A stretch of DNA of 64,000 nucleotides from Nostocales cyanobacterium HT-58-2 (GCA_002163975.1 CP019636.1:5583501-5647500), one strand, 5' to 3'; counted from the stretch's first letter, positions 33,374 to 43,040 are shown. The notes: a model not told the origin generated them from the letters alone. Numbers and translations: made by a program.

Positions 33374-33475
33374 TCATACTAAGTTGCATTCAAAAACCTC
33401 ACCCCGCCCTCCGGGCACCCCTCTCCTTGCTAAGGAGAGGGGCGGGGGTGAGGTGACACCTATGAACGCAACTCG
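33374..33475 (+). repeat. 102-bp dispersed palindromic repeat, copy 1
   Basis: Starts TCATACTAAGTTGCATTC and ends TATGAACGCAACTCG. A near-identical copy in the opposite orientation is at 62305-62406; they differ only at about one base beside the centre and in the orientation of the CTTGCTAAG core. Both ends and the CCTCACCCC.../...GGGGTGAGG arms are inverted repeats. No ORF is inside. Confidence 0.85.
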
Positions 33476-33499
33476 TTATCAATAAAGATTTATCTGTCA

Positions 33500-34684
33500 C
33501 TAACGTTGCGACAAGCGCTGCACTGCCTCACCTATTAACATCTGGTGTGCTTGTGCAAGGAGTTGAGGAATTTTATCCGCATGAGGACTGCGGCTGAGAC
33601 ATTCACGCAGTTCTAGCTGATCTACCTTATCTGCTTTGTTACCAGGAAACCAATGACTTGCATTACCAAGCATGTTGTAGCGCACTTTGGCATAGTCTAG
33701 TAAGTCATAGGCGATCGCCAAATTTCTCAACCATAAAATCACTGGAATATTCACCTGATTTGGGGTTTCTTGATAGCTTGGTAAATTGATATGCCAAGTT
33801 TTCACCCAGTTTTCCCCTAAGGTGGCTATTGCTTCTTCCTCTAAGCGTGCCAAAATTGGTGACAAAACCTCGGATGCATTCTCCACCAAATCTAAAGTTT
33901 TTAAATGTTCATCAAAATCCTGTGGTTTTGCAGCCCCAATACTGAGGGTGTGTACTTGGGGATGACTCAGACAAAATAAATCATTAAACACCATCGGACT
34001 CAAAGGAGTGCAAAGACTCACTAGTTTTTGTGGCGGTTTATAAAGCATCCCTCCTTTATCAGATGGGCTAATAATAAATACGCCCATATCTTGCTGTTTT
34101 GCCGCTTCAATAGCTGCCCAATTGACTTGATTTATGTAATACCAATGTAAATTAACATAATCGAATTGATTGGTCTGAATGGTTTTGATGATAATATCTG
34201 TAGAACCATGAGTGGAGAATCCAATAAACCTAACTTTTCCTTGTGCTTGAAGTTTTTTAGCTACATCCAAACAGCCGTTTGGACGGATACTATAGTTTAA
34301 TAATTCAGCGTTGTTAATACCATGTATTCCTAATAAGTCAACATAATCTAGCCGAAGCCTTCGCAGTGATTTTTCAAATTCACGTTGAAATTCTTGAGAA
34401 TTCGCGTTTGGACCAACTTTTGTTTGGACAATTATCTGTTCACGAGGAAAAGTTGATAAAATTCTCCCCAGTTGCATTTCAGAACTACCATAACCACGGG
34501 CAGTTTCAATGTGATTAACTCCTAATTCCACTGCTCGTCGAATAGTTGCTTCCAAATTTTTTTGATTATCGTGGGGTATTTGCCATTGCGGTACATCTTG
34601 CCATTTATACTGATATCTCATGCCACCGCAAGAAAAGACAGGCATTTTTAACTCTGTGCGTCCAAATCGTCTATATAACATCAT
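33500..34684 (-). CDS. Aldo/keto reductase, long form
   Basis: A 394-residue protein with an aldo/keto-reductase TIM barrel (about 1-280) followed by a C-terminal helical extension of about 110 residues. Asp/Tyr positions are changed: the usual D-T-A-x-x-Y reads ETARGYG (about 60-66), with the Tyr kept. VQTKVGP holds the active-site lysine and LLGIHGINN the histidine. The C-terminal part lacks a CxxC...C iron-sulfur motif found in some long relatives. Such proteins are common in cyanobacteria; the substrate is unknown. Confidence 0.9.
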   Translation of the reverse strand: MMLYRRFGRTELKMPVFSCGGMRYQYKWQDVPQWQIPHDNQKNLEATIRRAVELGVNHIETARGYGSSEMQLGRILSTFPREQIIVQTKVGPNANSQEFQREFEKSLRRLRLDYVDLLGIHGINNAELLNYSIRPNGCLDVAKKLQAQGKVRFIGFSTHGSTDIIIKTIQTNQFDYVNLHWYYINQVNWAAIEAAKQQDMGVFIISPSDKGGMLYKPPQKLVSLCTPLSPMVFNDLFCLSHPQVHTLSIGAAKPQDFDEHLKTLDLVENASEVLSPILARLEEEAIATLGENWVKTWHINLPSYQETPNQVNIPVILWLRNLAIAYDLLDYAKVRYNMLGNASHWFPGNKADKVDQLELRECLSRSPHADKIPQLLAQAHQMLIGEAVQRLSQR

Positions 34685-35062
34685 GAGATTTTGGATGAAA
34701 GAGGAACAGAAAAATATTAAGTGGCAAATTCAGTAATGACAAAAGGAACAGATGATGCAACACTTGGATGGGTGTGATGGAGGTTTCCCAAGGTAATTTG
34801 CGTCAAGACGCCATAGTCAACACATCATTATTGATGTTGTGAAAACTATTGTTGTGAATATTGTTGTAAAAACTATGGCTACTCTAGCATCTTTATTTGT
34901 TCTCAATAAAGAGATAGCGTTTTTGCCCGCGAAAACTGGGAAATGTGATTGTTTTAGTAAGCACAGTCTGGATAAATCCGGAAAATCTCCTAACTTGTGC
35001 GAAAAATAAAACGTTCCCGTTGAAAACTTATTAGGGGAACTGGAACATCTTTGGAGGTATTG
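34685..35062. other. Intergenic region, nothing recognised
   Basis: About 380 bases between divergent genes. It contains an imperfect palindrome near 34818-34843 (CAACACATCA...TGATGTTGTG) and a TTGTTGTGAATATTGTTGT simple-sequence stretch. No gene is seen. Confidence 0.35.
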
Positions 35063-35302
35063 ATGCCACACTACTTTAGCACTCAGCCAACAACTCACTC
35101 TGTAAACGCTCACTCTCAGAAATCTACTGATACCCATGTTAACAATCTCATGGGGTTTTCGATTATTTGCTTTCCTCTGATTTTTCTATTAGGAATAATT
35201 ACTTATAAGAAGTGTCGTGCTGCTGTTTTCCGTCGACGAATTGCTACGTTAGAAAAAATATGGTTAATAGATATTAAAAATAATACTTATAGACAAGAAT
35301 AA
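35063..35302 (+). CDS. Small membrane protein of unknown function
   Basis: A 79-residue protein with a hydrophilic, Ser/Thr/His-rich N-terminus and one strong membrane segment (GFSIICFPLIFLLGIITY, about 31-48). A basic stretch (KKCRAAVFRRRIATLEK) follows, which by the positive-inside rule places the C-terminus in the cytoplasm. ATG 35063 is chosen because GGAGGT lies just upstream. No family is recognised. Confidence 0.6.
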   Translation: MPHYFSTQPTTHSVNAHSQKSTDTHVNNLMGFSIICFPLIFLLGIITYKKCRAAVFRRRIATLEKIWLIDIKNNTYRQE

Positions 35303-35343
35303 GATAACAAACTTATACCAATTCAAAAAATGTTTGCGACAGA

Positions 35344-35619
35344 TAAATAGCTCGACGTGAAGAAATGTTGAAATGTAGGATGGGTTAGCGAAGCGTAACC
35401 CATGCTGTGCCTTGCAGTTGATGCGTTACGCCAAGGAAGACCGCGTAATTGATGCGTTACGGCTACGCCTAACGCATCCTACTGGCGCGACACAGCTAAA
35501 TTTGTGCATTAGATTCGTTGTCAACTTCTGTGCTCAAGCACTATTACAATCCTTTTCTATCGCATCATTTTAGTCGTGTCGCGCTACTACAAAAATTCTG
35601 TCCGCCCACTTAAGTAGCT
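35344..35619 (+). repeat. Dispersed repeat, copy B of the TAGCTCG family (longest copy)
   Basis: Begins AAATAGCTCGACGTGAAG and ends AAAAATTCTGTCCGCCCACTT. The middle holds GTAGGATGGGTTAGCGAAGC and two copies of TGATGCGTTACG, followed by GCTACGCCTAACGCATCCTAC, which pairs back with upstream sequence. Copies A (11253-11386, inverted) and C (51571-51740) share both ends. It fills the gap before rpiA. Confidence 0.7.
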
Positions 35620-35693
35620 GAAATAACGAATCAGTTATCTCAACAACTAAATCTATCGCTAACTTCGGGCAAAACAACTCAATCTTAAAATCG

Positions 35694-36404
35694 CTATAGT
35701 TGCCGTACTACTGGTTGACCATCTTTAACTTCGCCCACCAATACCACATCTGCGCAGTTGACGAAGATCCCATTTTCCAAAACACCAGGAATATTATTGA
35801 GCGTTTTTTCCAGATTAACTGGGTCATCAATATTATCAAATCTGACATCTATAACCATGTTGCCTTGGTCGGTGATGACTGGACCAGCTTTTTTGACGCC
35901 CATGCGCAGTTCTGGTTTGCCACCCAGTTTTTCAAGTGCGCGTGTGACGGGAGTCACAGCCATTGGTATAACTTCTACTGGAACTGCAAAAACAGAACCC
36001 AGCCGATCAACTAATTTGCCACCATCCACAACCACGATAAACCGATTTGCCAGGTAATCCACGACCTTTTCACGAGTATGCGCTGCACCACCACCTTTAA
36101 TCAAATTCTTTTGTGGATCGACCTCATCCGCACCATCAATGGCAATGTCAATGTGGTCAATAGCATCTAGGGTGGTGAGTGGAATGCCGTACTGCTTTGC
36201 CAGCACTTCTGCTTGAAAGGAAGTGGGGACACCAACGATATCTTTGAGTTCACCCGACTTGAGGCGATCGCCTATAAATTGAATTGCATATGCTGTCGTT
36301 GAGCCCGTACCCAACCCGACAATAGAACCTGATTGTACCAAAGCGGCGGCGGCTTTGCCGACTTCTTGCTTGCTCAACTTTACAGGGTCTGCTGCTACGG
36401 TCAT
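35694..36404 (-). CDS. rpiA: Ribose-5-phosphate isomerase A
   Basis: A 236-residue RpiA, interconverting ribose 5-phosphate and ribulose 5-phosphate in the Calvin and pentose phosphate cycles. Family motifs are GLGTGSTTAYAI (about 30-41), DGADEVDP (about 90-97) with the active-site acids, KGGGAAHTREK (about 102-112) with the catalytic lysine region, and VDGGKLV. ATG 36404 is preferred to a TTG two codons upstream. It is divergent from the SLH protein gene. Confidence 0.96.
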   Translation of the reverse strand: MTVAADPVKLSKQEVGKAAAALVQSGSIVGLGTGSTTAYAIQFIGDRLKSGELKDIVGVPTSFQAEVLAKQYGIPLTTLDAIDHIDIAIDGADEVDPQKNLIKGGGAAHTREKVVDYLANRFIVVVDGGKLVDRLGSVFAVPVEVIPMAVTPVTRALEKLGGKPELRMGVKKAGPVITDQGNMVIDVRFDNIDDPVNLEKTLNNIPGVLENGIFVNCADVVLVGEVKDGQPVVRQL

Positions 36405-36478
36405 TCCCAACGCTCCTCTAACATTTTTTCATCTATGACATGGCACTTTTTGCGCCAGTTATAAGTCCATATTAGTAG

Positions 36479-36496
36479 TCAGGTGGCATCACCTGA
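36479..36496. promoter_or_regulatory. Hairpin or operator between rpiA and the SLH gene
   Basis: Perfect 7-bp arms TCAGGTG and CACCTGA with a GCAT loop, followed on the plus strand by TAATTTTT. No plus-strand gene ends here, so it is more likely an operator or leader hairpin than a terminator. Confidence 0.35.
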
Positions 36497-36587
36497 TAAT
36501 TTTTGGCTGTGTATGCAAAATAATATTGGGTTGCATTTGTCTTTATAAATAATTGCTGTTTTGTCAAGTCAAAGTAGCTTTCAAAAA

Positions 36588-37283
36588 ATGGTGGGAATCA
36601 TGCTTAAGTTTTTGGGTACTCTTTCATTGGTGGCACTCTTGCAATTTGTTCCCAACATCGTCCAGGCTCAAGAAAAACCCGGTCCTGATGAAAAACCATC
36701 TCATTCAATTGCAAAAGTCATTGCTGCCAAAGTGATGACTAACTACCCAGATGGACAGTTTTATCCAGAACGGTTGCTGAGTCGGGCAGAACTAGCTGCC
36801 ATTATGGTGAAAGCATTTCAACTCGATAAACGACAAGCTGTCACCAAAGAAAACGTAAAAGTGACAGATGTTCCTCCTTCAAATCCAGCGTTTAATGATG
36901 TCCAGATAGTCTTAAAAACTGAGATTATGAAAGGCTATCGCGGGAATCTGTTTTTTCCCAACCAAAGAGTCACAAGGGCTGAAGCTTTGGCAATTTTTGC
37001 CCAAGCATATGGAGTTTTTCAGTTTCCAGATGAGACTGTCAATGAAATTCTTGCCCCATATCCAGATGCAGCCTCTATTCCTGCTTGGGCAAGAAAAGCG
37101 ATCGCCACAGTCGCCAGTGAGGGATTTGTCAATACAGATACACAAGGCAAACTTTCTCCATTACAACCCATGACCCGTGGCGATATGGCTTATGTCTTGA
37201 GTAAATATTTGCAAAGACAACAGCCACAACCTGAAACACCGGAAGTCCCTGGTGGTAATAATAGTCCAGGAACTTCTCGATAA
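36588..37283 (+). CDS. S-layer homology (SLH) domain protein
   Basis: A 231-residue exported protein. A signal peptide (about 1-27, ending NIVQA) is followed by two or three SLH-like repeats: one around NYPDGQFYPERLLSRAELA (about 55-73), one around KGYRGNLFFPNQRVTRAEALAI (about 115-136) and a final one around SPLQPMTRGDMAYVL. The Pro-rich tail ends GGNNSPGTSR. SLH domains bind pyruvylated cell-wall polysaccharide or peptidoglycan. The frame opens at TTG 36561; ATG 36588 or 36600 fits the signal peptide better. Confidence 0.88.
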   Translation: MVGIMLKFLGTLSLVALLQFVPNIVQAQEKPGPDEKPSHSIAKVIAAKVMTNYPDGQFYPERLLSRAELAAIMVKAFQLDKRQAVTKENVKVTDVPPSNPAFNDVQIVLKTEIMKGYRGNLFFPNQRVTRAEALAIFAQAYGVFQFPDETVNEILAPYPDAASIPAWARKAIATVASEGFVNTDTQGKLSPLQPMTRGDMAYVLSKYLQRQQPQPETPEVPGGNNSPGTSR

Positions 37284-37480
37284 AAGAGCACACACGTTTT
37301 TCGAGGGACTCTCAGCGCTTACGGAAAACTTCGTAATTGCAAAAGTCCTGATTTTGTTCTGAGTGTTACTGTGCTTCAGTATCAGTTTGGGTAAAGAAAT
37401 GCAAACTAGTGGGCAGCGCCGCTTCACCTGAGCATGGGAAAATCAAAAATACAAAAAGTAGAGAGGAAAACCCTTATAGT

Positions 37481-39388
37481 ATGCACTTGAGTGAAATCAC
37501 CCATCCCAACCAGTTGCATGGTTTATCGATTCGACAACTGCAACAAATTGCCCGTCAAATTCGAGACAAACATCTCCAAACCGTAGCAGCTACAGGGGGA
37601 CACCTGGGACCAGGATTGGGTGTTGTAGAATTAACGCTAGGGCTATACCAAACGCTGGACTTGGATCGTGACAAAGTCATTTGGGATGTAGGACATCAGG
37701 CTTATCCTCATAAACTCATCACAGGGCGCTACAATCGCTTCCATACTTTACGGCAAAAAGATGGAATAGCTGGTTATCTCAAGCGCTGTGAAAGCAATTT
37801 TGATCACTTTGGTGCAGGACACGCTTCTACCAGTATCTCTGCGGCATTAGGCATGGCTTTGGCGCGGGATATGAAAGGAGAAAAATTTAAAGTTGCTGCC
37901 ATTATTGGCGATGGTGCGTTGACTGGCGGTATGGCATTAGAAGCCATTAACCATGCTGGGCATATGCCTAAGACCAACTTGCTCGTTGTCCTCAACGACA
38001 ACGAAATGTCCATATCTCCCAACGTGGGTGCAATTCCTCGCTACCTGAATAAAATGCGCCTCAGTCCTCCAATGCAATTTATCACAGATAACATTGAGGA
38101 ACAATTCAAGCAAATTCCTTTTGTTGGCGAATCGCTTTCTCCTGAACTAGGACGCATCAAAGAAGGTATGAAGCGCTTAGCTGTTCCTAAAGTCGGCGCA
38201 GTGTTTGAAGAACTCGGCTTTACCTACATTGGTCCTGTGGATGGGCATAATCTTGAGGAATTGATTGCGACCTTCCAGCAGGCACATCAAATACCGGGAC
38301 CAGTTTTAGTCCATGTCGCAACAGTGAAGGGCAAAGGCTATGAAATCGCCGAACAAGACAAAGTCGGTTATCACGCTCAAAACCCCTTCAACCTTGCGAC
38401 AGGCAAAGCCATCCCCTCTAGCAAACCCAAACCCCCTGCTTACAATAAAGTCTTTGCTCATACCCTAGTAAAACTTGCCGAACAAAACCCCAAAATTGTT
38501 GGTATTACTGCTGCGATGGCAACAGGGACAGGGTTAGACAAACTACAAGCCAAGCTGCCCAATCAATACATCGATGTAGGTATTGCCGAACAACACGCTG
38601 TCACTCTTGCTGCAGGACTAGCAGCTGAAGGTATACGTCCCGTCGTCGCGATCTACTCAACCTTCTTGCAACGGGCCTACGACCAAATCATTCACGATGT
38701 TTGTATCCAAAACCTGCCCGTGTTCTTCTGTTTGGATAGGGCGGGAATCGTCGGTGCTGATGGTCCCACTCACCAAGGAATGTACGACATTGCCTATCTG
38801 CGTTGTATACCTAACATGGTGCTTATGGCACCCAAAGATGAAGCGGAACTGCAACGGATGATAGTCACTGGAGTGCAGCATACCACAGGACCGATCGCCA
38901 TGCGCTTCCCTCGTGGTAACGGCTACGGCGTTCCCCTCATGGAAGAAGGTTGGGAACCTCTAGAAATCGGCAAAGCAGAAATTCTCCGTAACGGTGATGA
39001 TGTGTTACTGCTGGGTTATGGCACAATGGTAAACCCAGCACTGCAAGCTGCGGAAATTCTCAGCGAACATGGCATTGAAGCCACTGTGATTAATGCCCGT
39101 TTTGCCAAGCCTCTGGATACCGAATTAATTTTCCCGTTAGCTAGGAAAATTGGTCGCGTTGTCACCTTGGAAGAAGGTTGCGTTATGGGGGGCTTTGGTT
39201 CAGCAGTCGCAGAAGCGCTGTTAGATGCTGATATAGTTGTTCCCATCAAGCGCATTGGTGTGCCAGATGCTTTAGTCGAACATGCCGAACCAAATCAATC
39301 TAAGGCAGAAATCAATTTGACGAGTCCTCAAATTGCTGAAAGAGTATTGCAAGCTTTCTTCAACAGAGAGTTTTCTGCTGTAGGCTAG
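37481..39388 (+). CDS. dxs: 1-deoxy-D-xylulose-5-phosphate synthase
   Basis: A 635-residue DXS, the thiamine-diphosphate enzyme joining pyruvate and glyceraldehyde 3-phosphate at the head of the MEP isoprenoid pathway. Motifs include GHQAYPHKL, GHASTS, the TPP motif GDGALTGGMALEAINHAG and the transketolase-like DRAGIVGADGPTHQG. Length is exactly typical. The frame opens further upstream (37409), but ATG 37481 (MHLSEITHP) is the family start. Its product is also the substrate of PdxJ, another copy of which is at 13782. Confidence 0.97.
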   Translation: MHLSEITHPNQLHGLSIRQLQQIARQIRDKHLQTVAATGGHLGPGLGVVELTLGLYQTLDLDRDKVIWDVGHQAYPHKLITGRYNRFHTLRQKDGIAGYLKRCESNFDHFGAGHASTSISAALGMALARDMKGEKFKVAAIIGDGALTGGMALEAINHAGHMPKTNLLVVLNDNEMSISPNVGAIPRYLNKMRLSPPMQFITDNIEEQFKQIPFVGESLSPELGRIKEGMKRLAVPKVGAVFEELGFTYIGPVDGHNLEELIATFQQAHQIPGPVLVHVATVKGKGYEIAEQDKVGYHAQNPFNLATGKAIPSSKPKPPAYNKVFAHTLVKLAEQNPKIVGITAAMATGTGLDKLQAKLPNQYIDVGIAEQHAVTLAAGLAAEGIRPVVAIYSTFLQRAYDQIIHDVCIQNLPVFFCLDRAGIVGADGPTHQGMYDIAYLRCIPNMVLMAPKDEAELQRMIVTGVQHTTGPIAMRFPRGNGYGVPLMEEGWEPLEIGKAEILRNGDDVLLLGYGTMVNPALQAAEILSEHGIEATVINARFAKPLDTELIFPLARKIGRVVTLEEGCVMGGFGSAVAEALLDADIVVPIKRIGVPDALVEHAEPNQSKAEINLTSPQIAERVLQAFFNREFSAVG

Positions 39389-40070
39389 TAGCAGCTCATA
39401 ACAGTTATGTAACAAATAGGTTATAACTTTTGCTACAGAATGCTGCTCTAATGTCATTAACTTTACGGAGGCAGTTGGACAAAAAGTCGGATGTCTCCGT
39501 AATTAGCTTTGAAAGCCTGATTAGCCTTTACGGCGGAATACAGCGCTTGTGGTTTGAATAAAATAGGGATTTATCTATATTCATCTGTGTCTATCTGTGG
39601 TTCATTATTTCTTCGGGTCTCTGACTCAATTGAAGATTGCTGCGCACATCACAAAAGTCAATCTGAAGCATAGGCTGAGTGTACTAATTTTTTTGTGCTT
39701 CAAGATAACCAATTTGACAGCACAGTGGTAGCTATATTTCAAGAAAAATCTTGGGTCTGAACTGGGAAACATCTTGAGCAAGTAACCGTCACACTTTAAC
39801 TAGGGACATTAACCAGTTGACAGCTTAAAATTAAGGAGCATTGAAAAGTCAGATAACTCAAAACACAGATATTCTCTTGCTGCAAGATTCTTTGCCAAGT
39901 CCCTTGCAAACAAAGCAAAAAATTCCCAACCCACTCTGTGGGAAACGACTTTCCGGACATCTACTATAAGTGTTCTCCAAAAAGAGAACAAGATTTGGGT
40001 AAGATAAAGGAGCTATCTTTTCTGCGACGCAGACACTGGAAGCTTCTCATATCCGAAGGAGATATATCTA
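39389..40070. other. Long intergenic region upstream of psbI
   Basis: About 680 bases without a supportable gene. A hairpin with 8-bp arms TTACGGAG and CTCCGTAA lies at 39463-39502, after dxs. A 7-bp-arm palindrome TGTTCTC/GAGAACA (39971-39990) lies about 80 bases before psbI and could be an operator. The rest looks like a leader and promoter region for psbI. Confidence 0.45.
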
Positions 40071-40187
40071 ATGCTGACTTTAAAAATCGTTGTTTATATA
40101 GTTGTTGCCTTCTTCCTCGCTCTTTTCGTCTTTGGATTTTTGTCGAACGACCCTGCTCGCAACCCTGGTCGTCGGGATCTCGAGTAA
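40071..40187 (+). CDS. psbI: Photosystem II reaction centre protein I
   Basis: A 38-residue membrane protein. It matches PsbI over its whole length, with MLTLKIVVYIVV at the start, one membrane helix, and the diagnostic stromal tail FLSNDPARNPGRRDLE. It binds next to D1 at the edge of the photosystem II core and helps assembly and stability. A strong AAGGAG lies 10 bases before the ATG. It is followed by a hairpin terminator at 40331. Confidence 0.97.
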   Translation: MLTLKIVVYIVVAFFLALFVFGFLSNDPARNPGRRDLE

Positions 40188-40330
40188 AGACACGACAAAT
40201 TATCCGTGACAACCGGAAGGCAAACTACATTATACGCCTACGGACAATCGGTTTAAGTTGGGAAATCCGCCGACGCCAGTGTCCTCCTCCGGGGCGGCTT
40301 GCCTAAATCTCAATCTAAGCAGAAGGCAAA

Positions 40331-40365
40331 AGCCGGAAGGCATAATGTATCATGTCCTTCCGGCT
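40331..40365 (+). terminator. Hairpin terminator after psbI
   Basis: Perfect 10-bp arms AGCCGGAAGG and CCTTCCGGCT with a 15-base loop, followed by ATTTATT. The arms also pair partly with GGAAGGC at about 40217, so a longer folded RNA may exist between psbI and the next gene. Confidence 0.65.
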
Positions 40366-40403
40366 ATTTATTGGCTATTTGTTAGCTTGATTCGTGCTAG
40401 AGT

Positions 40404-42935
40404 ATGCTTCATCCAGTTCTGCCGCCCGAACCGCCTCCCAATCTCGAGTCTCTAAAATCTGCAAATCCCGTCTCAGTCGTTACGACTGACACAAAAGCAC
40501 TAGGAAAAAAAGAGAAATCTGAGGCACAACGGGAAACGCCTTCACTCCAAACGGCTGGGCAAAAGCCAACTGATAATCATTTATTAGTCGCTCAGACTTT
40601 AGCCGCACCAAGTGCTCCGGAAACTTTTCCCCCTGAATTTTCTCCTATCACTGCTTCCAAAAGCTCAGCTTCACTGGGTCAGCAGCTTTCAGTTGGGTAT
40701 CCGCGACAACAGCAGCCTCAAGCCTCTCATCCGTCCAATGGTGGCACGACAGCAGCGCCGAGTGAAACATTTCTCTTAAAAGAGCCAGTGGCTCAAACAG
40801 TGACAGCACTTGAGAGGTTATCTCAAAAACAGACACAACCTGTCGTTAAAAAATCAGCCCAAACACCAAATCAGGGCAAACCGACAACGGAAAAATCAGG
40901 CAGTGATCAACCAGTAGACATAGAATTCAAAATTCGCGGTCAGACCACTGAAGAGTCAACTCCTGCTCCCAACACCCAAAATCAATCAGCACCGACACCA
41001 CAGCTGAACACAACAAAGCAACAAAGTCAACCATCAGGCACAACTGCGCCTTCTAAGGTTCCTTCTAATATGCCTCCAGCAAGAGAAAGAATTGTGGAGG
41101 TCACTTCTGACAGACAGGAATATGATGAGCAGCGGCGGGTTGTGACTGCTGAAGGTAATGTGATTGTCCGATTTGATGGAGCAATTGTGGATGCCGATCG
41201 CCTGCAAGTCAGTTTAGACAACTTGATTGCAGTGGGAGAAGGAAATGTTGCCTTAACACGGGGCGACCAAGTTCTACGCGGTCAGCGTTTTACATATAAC
41301 CTGGTGCAAGATAGCGGGGAACTGATAAATGGCACAGGCGAGATTTTTGTACCAACAGCCGGGCAGGATTTGTCTTTTCTACCCACTGATGTGACAACCG
41401 GAGGAGTGCCAAAGCAACCTTTGAGCGATCGCATCAGAGAAAATCAACCTCTACAAGCTAGTAGCCCTGGCGGACTCAACATTAACCTTGGTGGTTCAAG
41501 GGGTGCGAGTAACTTACCCGTGCCAAAACAGGGGGGTCAAGTCAGACGCATACGCTTTGAAGCAGGACGAATTGATTTTTATCCCCGAGGTTATCAAGCA
41601 AGGAATGTCCGCCTAACCAACGATCCTTTTTCACCTCCAGAGTTGGAAGTCCGGGCAGATAAAGTCACTGTCACGCGAGAAACACCTTTGCGCGATCGCA
41701 TCAAAACAGAACGACAGCGTTTAGTCTTTGACCAACGGTTTTCTGTACCCATTCCCAGAGATGAGCAGGTCATCGACCGCAGCAAGCGAGAAGTCACGCC
41801 TGGGTTATTTTCCATTGGCTATGATGGTGACCAGCGGGGCGGTGTATTTGTTGAGCGAAGCTTCAAAGTCATAAACACCGAACAAGCCAGCTTCAGTCTC
41901 ACACCGCAGTTTTACCCACAAAAAGCAGTACAAAACAACGCTGGCAATGTTCCATCGCTGTTTGGTTTAAAGTCAAGATTGAATGCGACTTTGAGTCCAC
42001 GAACCCGAGTTGAGGGTTCTGGATTGTTGACAAGTTTAGACTTGGGTGACATAGAAGACAACCTGCGAGCCAGTTTACGGTTGCGCCAGTTGTTGGGTGA
42101 GCAAAATCCTCATACGCTGACATTGGAATATAGTTATCGCGATCGCCTCTACAACGGTACCCTCGGCTTTCAAACTGTCCAAAGTAGTCTTGGCGGTATT
42201 GTCACTTCTCCTGTTATTCCTCTAGGCAAGAGTGGCATCAATCTGAGCTACCAGGCTGGTGCTCAGTATATCAATGCCAACACAGACCGCCCAGACCTGC
42301 TGGAACCAAACCGGAAAAATGACCGCATCTCACTGAGTCGTTTACAAGCCAGTGCTGCTCTCAATGGAGGCACATTCCTCTGGCAGGGGAAACCATTACC
42401 AGCAACAGCGACTGAGGGATTACGGTATACAGCAAATCCAGTCGTACCCTTTGTCAGACTTTTTGGGGGAGTGACTGGTACGACCAGTTATTACAGCAGT
42501 GGCGATAGCCAAAATACCTTAATTGGTACCGTTGGTCTAGAAGGGCAGTTCGGTCATTTTTCTCGACCGTTTTTTGACTACACTGGCTTTAGAATTGAGT
42601 ATTCTCAGGGTTTAAACACTGGCTTATCGCCCTTTTTATTCGACCGTGCTGTTGATAACAGAGTGCTTACTGCCGGAATTACACAGCAAATTTATGGACC
42701 ATTGCGTGCAGGATTTCAAACATCAATCAACTTAGACACCGGAGAACGCAGCAGCACCGATTATGTGGTCGAGTACAGCCGTCGCACTTACGGAATCACC
42801 TTGCGTTACAATCCGGTTCTAGAATTAGGCGGTATTAGCTTCCGAATCAGTGATTTTAACTGGTCTGGTGGTACCGATCCATTTTCTGATCCTTCTGAGG
42901 TTAAGCCTGTTGTGGGTGGTGTGCGGCAAGATTGA
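40404..42935 (+). CDS. LptD-like outer membrane protein (DUF3769)
   Basis: An 843-residue cyanobacterial LPS-assembly-like protein. It has a Pro/Gln/Ser/Thr-rich disordered N-terminus (about 1-215), then an OstA/LptA-like beta-jellyroll (about 225-330; RRVVTAEGNVIVRFDGA, IAVGEGNVALTRGDQVLRG). A long C-terminal beta-barrel domain of DUF3769 type (about 380-843) has alternating strands such as LTLEYSYRD and YGITLRYNPVLEL. It should insert lipopolysaccharide at the outer membrane. An obvious signal peptide is missing from this start, so the true start may be upstream or export unusual. Confidence 0.9.
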   Translation: MLHPVLPPEPPPNLESLKSANPVSVVTTDTKALGKKEKSEAQRETPSLQTAGQKPTDNHLLVAQTLAAPSAPETFPPEFSPITASKSSASLGQQLSVGYPRQQQPQASHPSNGGTTAAPSETFLLKEPVAQTVTALERLSQKQTQPVVKKSAQTPNQGKPTTEKSGSDQPVDIEFKIRGQTTEESTPAPNTQNQSAPTPQLNTTKQQSQPSGTTAPSKVPSNMPPARERIVEVTSDRQEYDEQRRVVTAEGNVIVRFDGAIVDADRLQVSLDNLIAVGEGNVALTRGDQVLRGQRFTYNLVQDSGELINGTGEIFVPTAGQDLSFLPTDVTTGGVPKQPLSDRIRENQPLQASSPGGLNINLGGSRGASNLPVPKQGGQVRRIRFEAGRIDFYPRGYQARNVRLTNDPFSPPELEVRADKVTVTRETPLRDRIKTERQRLVFDQRFSVPIPRDEQVIDRSKREVTPGLFSIGYDGDQRGGVFVERSFKVINTEQASFSLTPQFYPQKAVQNNAGNVPSLFGLKSRLNATLSPRTRVEGSGLLTSLDLGDIEDNLRASLRLRQLLGEQNPHTLTLEYSYRDRLYNGTLGFQTVQSSLGGIVTSPVIPLGKSGINLSYQAGAQYINANTDRPDLLEPNRKNDRISLSRLQASAALNGGTFLWQGKPLPATATEGLRYTANPVVPFVRLFGGVTGTTSYYSSGDSQNTLIGTVGLEGQFGHFSRPFFDYTGFRIEYSQGLNTGLSPFLFDRAVDNRVLTAGITQQIYGPLRAGFQTSINLDTGERSSTDYVVEYSRRTYGITLRYNPVLELGGISFRISDFNWSGGTDPFSDPSEVKPVVGGVRQD

Positions 42936-43040
42936 TAATATTTCACTTTGGGGTAGCAAGGGAGCAGGGAGCAAGGGAGCAGGGAGAAGAGGAGAAAAAG
43001 AGTTATTTTTGATATGTAGAATCTTTTGTACCTTTTGACT

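Noticed and set aside
39938..40306. 122-codon plus-strand frame overlapping psbI
   Set aside because: It overlaps psbI in another frame and has no family features; psbI is certain.
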